Of a DNA stretch of 7,821 nucleotides, positions 1-6,636 are shown in pieces; position 1 is the first letter of the stretch; every line of letters begins with the position of its first letter. Under the pieces are notes generated by a model that saw only the letters and a list, made by a program, of their open reading frames with translations, ran no database searches and was not told where the DNA came from. The stretch covers positions 1-7,821 of the forward strand of contig CAOXUF010000055.1 of the NCBI GenBank assembly GCA_948560485.1. Direction: 5' to 3'. The DNA is from an uncultured Eubacterium sp. (GTDB lineage Bacteria > Bacillota_A > Clostridia > Lachnospirales > Lachnospiraceae). The position numbers and the translations under genes were made by a program.

Positions 1-4
1 CTTT

Positions 5-1768
5 CTAATGTGAATATAATTTTGGTTTTCGTGCAAGAGCAGTGAGAGAGGAGACGTTGGTTGGAGAGTTATTAGGTTTTTTCAAACGTGTTTCTAATTG
101 ACACTGAACCCAATAATTGTAACCAACACTTGATACACGGTCTTTTCTCATACCAGATTTTTCATAGACTTTAATATTTACCCCCTTTGCCTCGTATTCA
201 AGATTGATTAATTCGTTGATAAGTAGGGTAGTGTGAATATATGGTAACTGCAATAATGTTTTATCACTTGCTTGTAAAGAATTATATCCACGAGTATCTT
301 TTAAAATTTCCTCTGCTTCAAATTCATTTATGAGCAAATTAATTTTATGCTGGCGAAAACCTTCTCTTAAACTCAGATACATATCATTGTTAAATTGAGC
401 AGTAGCTTGTATTGCCCAGATTACTTTTGGAGCATTTTGAACCTTACATCTATCTGCATATACTTTGTCATTACAGCAACTTAAAGCCCCATATGTTTTA
501 CCCATAATCGGGTCATACATATCTTTGATTAAACAATCATAAACACCAAGACCAATACCCTTAACATCAAGAGCGATATAAGTACATTTATACATATCAA
601 AATATCTACGAATAATTAAAGCCAATTCATCAGTATTTAATCCTTCATGGTTTTCTGTATAAATCATATTTCCAATATACTTTTGATTGTTTGTTGGAAT
701 TGCACTATTGATAAAAATAGAAGCAGCATCGTTATTTTGCTTTTTAGAAGCAAGTAAAGCAACGTCCGTAGATATGATTCTTTGTTCATTTGGTTTGAGT
801 TCTGGTATTTTTATATCTTTTGCTGGAATTAACCTTGATATATGTTCAGGATATACACATTTCTTCAGAACACGATTTTTAGAAGTGTCTTCATATGAAA
901 ACAAACTTCCATCTTTATCTCCATACCAGAGACATCCCATTTCCATATCCCAAGCCATTTCAGAAAAATCCGCTTCTGACATTTCATCTTCAACTTGTTC
1001 TCTTGATAACAAACTTTCTTTAATTGAGATTTGATATGGAAGTCCACATATAAAATATTTCTTAGTGTCATTAACGAGATTTGCACAATATGCTTTTGCC
1101 TTTTCAAAAGACCAGTGACTCTTGAACCAGCAGCTAGACATATATATCTCTTTATTTCTCTCTACTAAGTGCTTATATTCTTTTTTGCTTAAATATTTTG
1201 GAGTTCTGGGAGCTGTTAAGAATTTTCTAAGAACAGTATTGATTACAGTTATGTCTACCATTCTAAACTCATCTGTGATCAAAATATTTGCACGAGCTGA
1301 TCTTCCTGAGTCCGATGCAGTTACAACCTTTATCCAAGAACCATTCTTAAAAAGTATGTATGCTTTATTTTGACCAACAGAATAATCTTCAATTTCTAAT
1401 TTCAAATTATCAGATTTATCCATAAAGTCAGTAGTTATCTTCTCTAGGACTTCGTTTGCTTGATTCCTATTTTTTGATGCGACACATATTTTAGTCCCAG
1501 GATATAAAATACATCGAATAGTACAGAATAGAGCTGTCAGCCATGTTTTTCCCTGCCCACGAGCAGCAAGATACATAAAGTAGTTACTGACATTCATCAT
1601 ATATAAGAGAATTATTTGAAATAATTTTAATGTAATCCCAAGATAATCTCTTGCAAATCTATGTGGATTAGCTCTATAAAAGCTACACCATGTAGCAACA
1701 CCATTCATAATTTTAGCAGATTTATCATTTGCAACTTCTTTATCTGTTTTTTTACTGGTCTGGATCAT
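5..1768 (-). CDS. terL: phage terminase large subunit (ATPase and nuclease)
   Basis: This is the packaging motor that translocates phage DNA into the prohead and cuts the concatemer. The 587-residue protein is full length. In the N-terminal ATPase a Walker A motif, AARGQGKT, lies at residues 68-75 and a Walker B, ILITDE, at 162-167, with the catalytic Glu at 167. A likely coupling motif, EIYMSSCW, follows at about 207-214. The C-terminal RNase H-like nuclease shows acidic residues in the expected order: D335 in IISTDVAL, D401 in YIALDVKGIG and D543 in RKDRVSS. The chosen ATG lies inside the end of the upstream zinc-ribbon gene (17-bp overlap) behind a GGTGGTGA ribosome site, so the two are probably translationally coupled. 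The stop is TAG. Motif order and length fit Caudoviricetes TerL. The packaging type (cos or pac) cannot be told from this sequence. Confidence 0.96.
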   Translation of the reverse strand: MIQTSKKTDKEVANDKSAKIMNGVATWCSFYRANPHRFARDYLGITLKLFQIILLYMMNVSNYFMYLAARGQGKTWLTALFCTIRCILYPGTKICVASKNRNQANEVLEKITTDFMDKSDNLKLEIEDYSVGQNKAYILFKNGSWIKVVTASDSGRSARANILITDEFRMVDITVINTVLRKFLTAPRTPKYLSKKEYKHLVERNKEIYMSSCWFKSHWSFEKAKAYCANLVNDTKKYFICGLPYQISIKESLLSREQVEDEMSEADFSEMAWDMEMGCLWYGDKDGSLFSYEDTSKNRVLKKCVYPEHISRLIPAKDIKIPELKPNEQRIISTDVALLASKKQNNDAASIFINSAIPTNNQKYIGNMIYTENHEGLNTDELALIIRRYFDMYKCTYIALDVKGIGLGVYDCLIKDMYDPIMGKTYGALSCCNDKVYADRCKVQNAPKVIWAIQATAQFNNDMYLSLREGFRQHKINLLINEFEAEEILKDTRGYNSLQASDKTLLQLPYIHTTLLINELINLEYEAKGVNIKVYEKSGMRKDRVSSVGYNYWVQCQLETRLKKPNNSPTNVSSLTALARKPKLYSH

Positions 1769-2786
1769 CTAATTCACCACCAAACACCGCATCAAAAAGT
1801 GCTTCGTCATCATCTTCATATTCTGGTTTTTCAACTTTGTATTTTGCCATTTCAGCTTCATACATACGAGAATATGAATTTTTGATTCCCATCATTTTAC
1901 ACAAATGTCCTAAGAAGTATATGGTTATATACTTTGCTATACCATCTACATCTTTCCATTCATCATCTGGTTCTGGGATAGGACGTTCATTTTCCCACTT
2001 TCTAATCAAAGTTCCAAACGTATTTTGTTCTGCTAAAGTATTATCTTTAGTCTGCTTTGGCTGGAGATTAGCTGTTGCCAATAAATCTTGTAATGTTTTA
2101 GTCAAGTCTTTTGTAGGCTGTCCAGCACGTTTTGCCTTTAGAATATCTAACTGCGCATAACATATCTGTTTAAATACTTCCTCTTGTGCTTTTGTATTAC
2201 ATTCGTGGCGAGTTGTCCAGTCTAAATACTCATCCTCAAGAAACACATAATCGTCATCTTCAAATCCTGTACCAAAAAACTTAACCGTCTTTAATTTTGC
2301 CTTTTTTGATTCTTTTACATCATCAAGAGTTTCAATAACACCTTCCTTACGCTCTTCATCAAGAGTTGTATCAAAGGTTTTCCCTTTATATTGCGTTAAA
2401 TTAGCACGAGATACATAAGTATGTATTCTGGAGCGATTTTTTGTAATCTTTCTACTTGCGTTCAAAAGACTGACATTATAATAAATATCAAACTTTTCGC
2501 AGATCCTTCTTATAGCAGCGTCCTCATCATTTCCATATACTTCTGTATAATGTGAGAACATTCTGTCTAAGCAACGCTTACAGATAGGCAGATGATAATC
2601 CCAGCCAGCATACATTTCACTTTGAGAAGCTGGGAAATTATCATCTAATTTTTTATATGGAGTTCCACAAGTAGGGCACTTATAAAAAGTTGGTTCATCT
2701 TCTTTAGAATATTTTATTTTCTGAATTTCTGTATTTTTAGACGGTGCAGTAGTAGCAACACGCCTGTTTGACTTTGCTTGTGCCAT
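1752..2786 (-). CDS. zinc-ribbon protein, putative terminase small subunit
   Basis: This 344-residue protein sits directly upstream of the large terminase and overlaps it, the usual place of the small terminase that recognises phage DNA. What can be seen is a four-cysteine zinc ribbon near the N-terminus (CPTC at 37-40 and CKRC at 69-72), a basic N-terminal tail, a charged middle and a very acidic C-terminus (DDDE near 325, ELDDPDQ at the end). I do not see a classical helix-turn-helix. An ATG lies at 2795, but a ribosome site AAAGGA at 2795-2800 stands 8 nt before the ATG at 2786, so 2786 is the better start. The function is inferred from position and the zinc ribbon. It could instead be a separate DNA-binding packaging accessory protein. 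Confidence 0.75.
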   Translation of the reverse strand: MAQAKSNRRVATTAPSKNTEIQKIKYSKEDEPTFYKCPTCGTPYKKLDDNFPASQSEMYAGWDYHLPICKRCLDRMFSHYTEVYGNDEDAAIRRICEKFDIYYNVSLLNASRKITKNRSRIHTYVSRANLTQYKGKTFDTTLDEERKEGVIETLDDVKESKKAKLKTVKFFGTGFEDDDYVFLEDEYLDWTTRHECNTKAQEEVFKQICYAQLDILKAKRAGQPTKDLTKTLQDLLATANLQPKQTKDNTLAEQNTFGTLIRKWENERPIPEPDDEWKDVDGIAKYITIYFLGHLCKMMGIKNSYSRMYEAEMAKYKVEKPEYEDDDEALFDAVFGGELDDPDQ

Positions 2787-2824
2787 AAGCACCATCCTTT
2801 CATTTCAAAATTATTTGTTCAAAT

Positions 2825-2851
2825 TAAAAAAGACAGCCATGATGACTGCCT
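2825..2851 (-). terminator. rho-independent terminator between tRNA-like gene and terminase genes
   Basis: Read on the minus strand, AGGCAGTCA and TGGCTGTCT form a 9-bp stem (two G-T wobbles) around a TCA loop, followed at once by a run of six T. It ends transcription coming from the tRNA-like gene. No T run lies on the plus-strand side, so it works in the minus direction only. No good promoter is visible in the short gap before the zinc-ribbon gene at 2786, so terminase expression would need read-through or antitermination. Confidence 0.8.
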
Positions 2852-2854
2852 GAA

Positions 2855-2925
2855 AACACATAGAGAGAATCGAACTCTCATTTTCGAGTGGAATCGAATG
2901 ACTTGCCGTTAGACGATATATGTGT
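2855..2925 (-). tRNA. degenerate tRNA-like gene, possibly tRNA-Gly(UCC)
   Basis: On the minus strand a 7-bp acceptor stem (ACACATA with TATGTGT) and a perfect T arm (GAGAG, loop TTCGATT, CTCTC) are plain, and the D-loop signature TCTAACGGC is present. The rest is irregular. The D stem would be GTC against GTC with a central mismatch, two extra bases precede it, and the anticodon stem TTCGA/TCGAA encloses only six bases (TTCCAC). UCC is the most likely anticodon, which would make it a glycine tRNA. CCA is not encoded. It may be decaying or have become a regulatory or boundary element. It is followed directly by a terminator. Confidence 0.55.
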
Positions 2926-2994
2926 ATAAAGTACTATCAGAATTTTAAAATATGTTGTATAATTAAAATAAAAAATACAATAGGAGATATTATT

Positions 2995-3840
2995 ATGAAT
3001 ACTTTAGAAAAATATATTGGGATTTTTTCTGGTATGCTATCTATAATTACATCACTAATTACTATTTTTGGTGGAATACATAATAATATTTTAATTTTTA
3101 TATTAGGTATAATATTAACATTGTTTTTTGTTCTTATTTTTATTAGAATAAAAACATATCCTAAATTTACAGAAATAGAAAATATAAGAATTGAAGAAGC
3201 AGACAATATACCCATTTTCGTTCCCCTAAAAAATCAAATGAATCCTTTAGAAGTAATACATATCTGCGAAATAAATAAATCAGATGCAATATTGGAATAT
3301 CAATATTTTGGAGTTTGTGTTGATAAAAATGGGATGGACTATTTTTCAACTTCGTTATATTCTCATGGTACTAATGATTTAAATGATATGAAATGGTTTG
3401 CTTATGATTTAAAACATGATCCAAATAAAAAGCAAAAGATAATTCCTGAATTACAAACACCAAATGGTGCAACAAAACGAGTCATTTTTAAATTTCATCA
3501 AAAGGTAAAATATAATGAGATTTGCAGTTATTATACATATCAGGAAGTTAAGAACTCTGTTAAGGAAACAGGTAAAGACTATTATGTTTCAACTGTTCTA
3601 TATAAAAACAGACCATTACATGACTATAAAGTAATATTAAAATTTCATAATGTAAAACCGTCTAGTATAAGTGTATATTCGATAAAACATAGAAAGGGTA
3701 TATTTTTATATAATTTACTAGATGAAAATATGTCTTTTGACAATAATATTTACACTTACATAGATAATATTAATAATGAAACAGCATGGTCTATTAGAGT
3801 ATATATTTTTAACAGAGAGTCCCAAAATGATAACCAATAA
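2995..3840 (+). CDS. membrane protein, two N-terminal helices plus beta-rich domain
   Basis: I do not recognise a named family. The start at 2995 is set by a ribosome site AGGAG at 2982-2986, 8 nt upstream; an in-frame ATG at 2920 lies inside the tRNA-like gene and is rejected. The 281-residue product has two hydrophobic helices (about 6-28 and 31-51), then a soluble domain of roughly 230 residues rich in alternating hydrophobic, aromatic and charged residues that suggest beta strands (for example VILKFHNV near 213-220 and WSIRVYIFN near 265-273). A perfect TATAAT stands at 2958-2963, but without a clear -35. The gene is very AT-rich and on the opposite strand to the phage genes, which suggests acquired cargo. 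In layout it resembles the 2TM, beta-rich effectors of CBASS-type defence (Cap15-like). That is a structural guess only. Confidence 0.85.
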   Translation: MNTLEKYIGIFSGMLSIITSLITIFGGIHNNILIFILGIILTLFFVLIFIRIKTYPKFTEIENIRIEEADNIPIFVPLKNQMNPLEVIHICEINKSDAILEYQYFGVCVDKNGMDYFSTSLYSHGTNDLNDMKWFAYDLKHDPNKKQKIIPELQTPNGATKRVIFKFHQKVKYNEICSYYTYQEVKNSVKETGKDYYVSTVLYKNRPLHDYKVILKFHNVKPSSISVYSIKHRKGIFLYNLLDENMSFDNNIYTYIDNINNETAWSIRVYIFNRESQNDNQ

Positions 3841-3879
3841 AACAATTCTTTAATCTGATAAAAAATATTTAAACAATAA

Positions 3880-3902
3880 AAGAGCGGACAACTTCCGCTC
3901 TT
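3880..3902. terminator. bidirectional terminator shared by convergent genes
   Basis: AAGAGCGGA and TCCGCTCTT form a perfect 9-bp stem around a CAACT loop. T-rich tracts follow on both strands (TAATTTTTA on plus, TTTATTGTTT on minus). It closes the plus-strand 2TM gene and the minus-strand three-helix gene, whose TAA stop begins inside the stem. Confidence 0.85.
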
Positions 3903-4578
3903 AATTTTTACTTTTTTCTGTTTCGTTATTATCATCTTTTAAAGAATCTTTAAATACTTCTTTATATTCAGATGAATCAGGTTGTGATTTCGCTTTTTCT
4001 AATTTTCCTAATTTTCCTTCTGGATCTTCTTGAGAATCAATTTTTTCCCTATAACTCTTTTTTAACATATCCTTCCAGTCATCCTTATTTGAACGTATCC
4101 CTGTTAAGATAGAGTTCAAATCATCAACAACTCCTTGTAGTTCTCCTTGAATTGCAGTTTCTTTTCCACAAATTTTTTCCACACGATTTTTAGTGATTAG
4201 AACGGTGGTTTCTACATCTTCAATATGTCTATATGTATTTTTAGCTATTTTATGTTGCATTTTTTTGAAATCTTTTTGTGAGCTATCCTTGGTTAACAGC
4301 CATGCGAAAATAAAAGAAACATAAAAACTTAAAATTTGTACACTAACAGTTTGTTCTCCTAAAAATGAAGCAATAAGACATCCAATAGCACCTATAAATG
4401 AAGCCCATAAAATACATTTATCCAAATTAAGATGTACTTTAATATCTTGCTTTCTCTTAAATATATTCCAACTAACTATAGAACCAATAATACACCCTGC
4501 AAATATTGCTATTATAGAAACCCACCAAAAAGCTCCTGATTTGTAATTTGTTGTAATGTAATTTATAATTTTATCCAT
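3901..4578 (-). CDS. three-helix membrane protein with coiled coil, putative toxin of Panacea pair
   Basis: This is a 225-residue protein of no family I can name. Three hydrophobic helices are visible (about 17-38, 54-73 and 77-96). A highly charged, mostly helical tail of about 130 residues follows, with coiled-coil character from about 100 to 180 and a low-complexity acidic/lysine end (SLKDDNNETEKSKN). The start at 4578 follows a ribosome site AGGA by 7 nt. It lies 18 nt downstream of the Panacea-domain gene, so the two are almost certainly co-transcribed. Panacea antitoxins are known to pair with many unrelated toxins, some of them membrane-acting. By position this is the candidate toxin, probably acting on the host inner membrane. 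An inactive membrane partner or an ordinary phage membrane protein remains possible. Confidence 0.85.
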   Translation of the reverse strand: MDKIINYITTNYKSGAFWWVSIIAIFAGCIIGSIVSWNIFKRKQDIKVHLNLDKCILWASFIGAIGCLIASFLGEQTVSVQILSFYVSFIFAWLLTKDSSQKDFKKMQHKIAKNTYRHIEDVETTVLITKNRVEKICGKETAIQGELQGVVDDLNSILTGIRSNKDDWKDMLKKSYREKIDSQEDPEGKLGKLEKAKSQPDSSEYKEVFKDSLKDDNNETEKSKN

Positions 4579-4596
4579 ACATATATCCTATTATTT

Positions 4597-5028
4597 TTAC
4601 AATAGTTGTCTGTAGTAATTTTTCATATCATTATTAGATATTTCGTTAGTACATATAGCCCCAGTTGGATATCCTTGTCTTGCATTTAGCCAAGGTGTTT
4701 CATTATGTGTTAACTGTTCAAGCTGATCGCCTGAATAACTTCCATATAATTTATATATTTTATCCAAAAAAAATTTTGTATTAGCATTCAAAAAATTAGG
4801 AGAACCATCATAGGATGAAATTATTAATCCACCCCAATCTCTATACTTTCGCCATAATTCCGGTGAAACAGGACCATGTGCCCATGCTTCAAACCATGTA
4901 TTCATTAGACATACACCAGTAAGGGCTAAAGACCATGCTTGGGCATAATAACATAATTTTTGCAGTTTCTTATGATTCATTTGTCCTAATGATAAAAAAT
5001 ATTTAGCAACTTCAAAAATATTTTCCAT
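4597..5028 (-). CDS. Panacea (DUF4065) domain antitoxin-like protein
   Basis: The 143-residue protein is essentially one Panacea/DUF4065 domain (SocA/GepA-like). Signature segments are KLQKLCYYAQAW at 21-32, FEAWAHGPVSPELW at 46-59 and LTHNETPWLNAR at 106-117, in the family's order and spacing. Panacea proteins neutralise diverse toxins by direct binding, and some act as proteolysis adaptors. The neighbour 18 nt downstream, a three-helix membrane protein, is the likely toxin; antitoxin-first order fits. The ATG at 5028 is chosen because AAAGGGG at 5037-5043 stands 8 nt before it. The in-frame TTG at 5034 is only 2 nt from that site. No separate DNA-binding domain is seen, so the TAGTATATG direct repeats upstream would need another reader. 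Confidence 0.9.
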   Translation of the reverse strand: MENIFEVAKYFLSLGQMNHKKLQKLCYYAQAWSLALTGVCLMNTWFEAWAHGPVSPELWRKYRDWGGLIISSYDGSPNFLNANTKFFLDKIYKLYGSYSGDQLEQLTHNETPWLNARQGYPTGAICTNEISNNDMKNYYRQLL

Positions 5029-5218
5029 AATCAACGCCCCTTTCTTTATAATAGTATATGACTAACTTTTAGTATATGTTCTTAATTGTTAAAATATTAT
5101 TTTATCTCACAAATTTCTTTCATATCTTTATTATACACCAAAAGAGAGTAAAATGGAAGATATAATTTAAGAAAATAGAACATTTGTTTGAAGAAGCCCA
5201 ATGAAATGCTTACTTTAA
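5029..5218 (-). promoter_or_regulatory. upstream region of Panacea pair: possible promoter and 9-bp direct repeats
   Basis: This AT-rich gap holds two exact copies of TAGTATATG (plus-strand sense) at 5052-5060 and 5070-5078, 18 bp apart. They just precede the ribosome site of the Panacea gene and are placed like an operator. On the minus strand a perfect TATAAT lies at 5135-5130 with a poor -35 (TTCCAT-like). Each repeat also contains TATACT on the minus strand, which could serve as a -10. I see no ORF with a ribosome site here. Which promoter is used is uncertain. Confidence 0.4.
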
Positions 5219-5303
5219 CGCCAACTGTAGGATTTGAACCAACAGACCTTTCGGCTCATCTGTTTTCAGGACAGCTTGCTTATAACCATTTGCATACGTT
5301 GGC
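5219..5303 (-). tRNA. tRNA-Ser(UGA)
   Basis: On the minus strand the acceptor GCCAAC pairs with GTTGGC; the seventh pair is a G-A mismatch. A TGC/GCA D stem, a CTGT/ACAG anticodon stem and a T arm GTTGG/CCTAC with one mismatch are visible. The loop CCTGAAA puts UGA at 5268-5266, and a long variable arm around a GAAA loop supports a serine (class II) tRNA. Position 33, normally U, is C here, which is unusual and could weaken decoding. CCA is not encoded. It lies between a small phage gene (5393-5698) and the Panacea pair. Confidence 0.85.
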
Positions 5304-5305
5304 AA

Positions 5306-5385
5306 ACCATGTGTCTTTTATATAGCGACAACATGGTAGTATCGCTGAATATTTAGTGATAGGAGAGTAGCAATAACTACTTTCC
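5306..5385 (-). ncRNA. hairpin cluster 5' of tRNA-Ser
   Basis: Three hairpins sit between the stop of the 101-aa gene and tRNA-Ser. One is a 7-bp inverted repeat ACCATGT/ACATGGT (5306-5312 with 5331-5337). The second, AGCGA/TCGCT (5324-5328 with 5342-5346), overlaps the first, so both cannot form at once. The third, at 5362-5385, is a 9-bp stem with one mismatch; read on the minus strand it ends in CTCTCC followed by TAT. None has a convincing T run. They look like RNA processing or folding elements for the tRNA-containing transcript, not terminators. Confidence 0.45.
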
Positions 5386-5392
5386 AAATTAT

Positions 5393-5698
5393 TTACATAT
5401 TATCAGAATTCCATAATAGATCCACATCATATTCTTCTAATGAAACAAGAACAATTTCCGTTCTATTGTATGTATCGAGAAGACTTATACATTTCTGCTC
5501 AAATTTTTCTTTGTCAGATTCTTTATATGAAACAGTTTGGAATTTTCCAGTACCCACTAATTCTGTTTCAGTACGAACCTCATGAGTATCTGGGTCTTCA
5601 ACCTCCTTTGGCACTTCCTCCATAATCTCTTCCTTAATCTGAAGGAACCTATATATGGATTTGTCTTTTTTATCTCTAATAAGCACACTATAAGCCAT
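5393..5698 (-). CDS. small phage protein of unknown function
   Basis: This is a 101-residue protein of no family I recognise. It starts with a short beta-like stretch (AYSVLIRDKK), has a lysine/glutamate-rich middle with KEVEDPDTHE at 31-40, and ends in a hydrophobic-acidic segment EIVLVSLEEYDVDLL at 81-95. No membrane segment, signal peptide or metal site is seen. The ATG at 5698 lies behind AAAGGATGGTGA, and the AAAGGA overlaps the stop of the next gene upstream (5715), only 16 nt away, so translation is probably coupled. It belongs to a run of three small genes that read as a phage operon. Confidence 0.8.
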   Translation of the reverse strand: MAYSVLIRDKKDKSIYRFLQIKEEIMEEVPKEVEDPDTHEVRTETELVGTGKFQTVSYKESDKEKFEQKCISLLDTYNRTEIVLVSLEEYDVDLLWNSDNM

Positions 5699-5714
5699 TT
5701 ACATTCACCATCCT

Positions 5715-6188
5715 TTACAAAGTATAACTTTCTTCACCTTCAAATGTATTACTTAAAGCCCGAATTTCAGCCAATTTTTCAGCAATGGCTTCTTTAATTC
5801 TGGTGGCGAAGAGGATAGCTTTGGCTTGACCAAGCATTTCTCGCTTTGAGAAAACTTCATTTAACTCAGTTTCAGGGAATTTAGTGACATCTCTGCTAAA
5901 GGTAATATGCAAGTCCTCATCAACAATGAATTGTTCATTAATTACATCTGGAATGGTTACTTCCACCACATTTGTACCATCAATAGGATCATCCGTAACC
6001 ACAGGAACATTATTTTCCATTTTCATATTACCGACAAACTTTATTTTATTAAACTCAATCATCTTATTATAATTGTGTAACAATTCTAGTTCTTGCTCAG
6101 ATGTTAGGTCAGCAGTACCTAAAACTTCTACAGAAATATCAATGCCGATAATATCATTTTCAATGGTTTTCTTTTGATTGATTTTCAT
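5715..6188 (-). CDS. phage protein of unknown function
   Basis: The 157-residue product is not recognised. The N-terminal half is predicted mixed helix and strand (LTSEQELELLHNYNKMIEF at about 28-46, then beta-like VVEVTIPDVI and LHITFSRDV). The C-terminal part, about 107-150, is a helix-rich segment with alanine and charge periodicity (QAKAILFATRIKEAIAEKLA). The ATG at 6188 is preferred to the one at 6206 because GAGGAAG stands a few bases upstream of it. The gene then overlaps the end of the upstream gene by 29 bp, a sign of coupled translation. Phage assembly or regulation are both possible, and nothing in the sequence decides. Confidence 0.82.
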   Translation of the reverse strand: MKINQKKTIENDIIGIDISVEVLGTADLTSEQELELLHNYNKMIEFNKIKFVGNMKMENNVPVVTDDPIDGTNVVEVTIPDVINEQFIVDEDLHITFSRDVTKFPETELNEVFSKREMLGQAKAILFATRIKEAIAEKLAEIRALSNTFEGEESYTL

Positions 6189-6474
6189 TTTCTTCCTCAC
6201 TTTCATTTTCTAAAATTTGATTATACGAATCTTTAAATGCGATTATAAGATTTCGCAATGTATCTTTATCTAATAAACAATTTAAATCAGACATATCAAG
6301 AGTCCGATCTGATATTGTAAACTGCAGCGTATTTCCCTTAGGAGAGAACTGCGCCTTAACTCTGTCACTAAATAGTAGTTCTACATAATCCAATCTGGAG
6401 CCACAGCCAGAAGTAATCCGTTTGACTTGACCGATAGATAGGTTATTTTCGGTCATATTGAGATTTCTTGCCAT
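6160..6474 (-). CDS. small phage protein of unknown function
   Basis: This 104-residue protein matches no family I know. It has a probable beta-rich core (YVELLFSDRVKAQFSP and TLQFTISDRTLDM, about 30-62), a helix at about 69-90, and a low-complexity glutamate/asparagine tail (ESEEENENQSKENH). The ribosome site is GGTGA, 4 nt before the ATG, preceded by AAAG, and is weaker than that of its neighbours. It is the first protein gene downstream of tRNA-Tyr and opens the three-gene run, overlapping the next gene at its 3' end. Confidence 0.8.
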   Translation of the reverse strand: MARNLNMTENNLSIGQVKRITSGCGSRLDYVELLFSDRVKAQFSPKGNTLQFTISDRTLDMSDLNCLLDKDTLRNLIIAFKDSYNQILENESEEENENQSKENH

Positions 6475-6514
6475 TTATTCACCAACTTTCTTTTAATATT
6501 GTACGATTTGATAG

Positions 6515-6595
6515 TGGGTGTCCCTGGACTCGAACCAGGAATGCCGAAGCCACGATTTTACAGACCGCTGCGATGCCAATTCCGCTCATACATCC
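6515..6595 (-). tRNA. tRNA-Tyr(GUA)
   Basis: On the minus strand the T arm CCTGG, TTCGAGT, CCAGG is perfect. The anticodon stem GCGGT/ATCGT closes a CTGTAAA loop with anticodon GTA at 6561-6559, and the GCG/CGC D stem is present. A variable arm with a TTCG loop fits the class II tyrosine tRNA of bacteria. The acceptor stem GGATGTA against GACACCC has two mismatches (third and seventh pairs), which is poor for a host tRNA but seen in phage copies. CCA is not encoded. Confidence 0.88.
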
Positions 6596-6604
6596 ATGAA
6601 AATA

Positions 6605-6636
6605 GGAGAGTGTGATACTCTCCATAATGTCACACT
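6605..6636. promoter_or_regulatory. two mutually exclusive hairpins 9 nt 5' of tRNA-Tyr
   Basis: GGAGAGT (6605-6611) pairs with ACTCTCC (6617-6623). Alternatively AGTGTGA (6609-6615) pairs with TCACACT (6630-6636). Both stems are 7 bp and perfect, and they share bases 6609-6611. Such competing stems can act as a switch or set where the tRNA precursor is cut. The T content on the minus strand after the first hairpin (TATTTT) is weak for a terminator. Confidence 0.5.

Noticed and set aside
687..1373. Plus-strand ORFs of 115 and 83 codons and a minus-strand ORF of 80 codons inside the terminase gene
   Set aside because: They are shadow frames of terL: no ribosome sites, no coherent domains, and the terminase frame has full catalytic motifs.
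1661..2160. Plus-strand ORFs of 74 and 143 codons opposite the terminase pair
   Set aside because: They are antisense to two well supported genes and lack ribosome sites and protein-like composition.
5..2786. Recoded stop codons, as in some gut phages
   Set aside because: The terminase and other genes read through without internal TAG or TGA and end at normal stops (TAG for terL), so the standard code suffices.
2920..2994. N-terminal extension of the 2TM protein from the ATG at 2920
   Set aside because: It would begin inside the tRNA-like gene without a ribosome site, whereas AGGAG is ideally placed for 2995.
2937..3349. Minus-strand ORFs of 92 and 60 codons opposite the 2TM gene
   Set aside because: They are AT-rich antisense shadows without ribosome sites.
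5440..6072. Plus-strand ORFs of 61, 71 and 62 codons over the small phage operon
   Set aside because: They are antisense to three coupled minus-strand genes with good starts; no signals support them.
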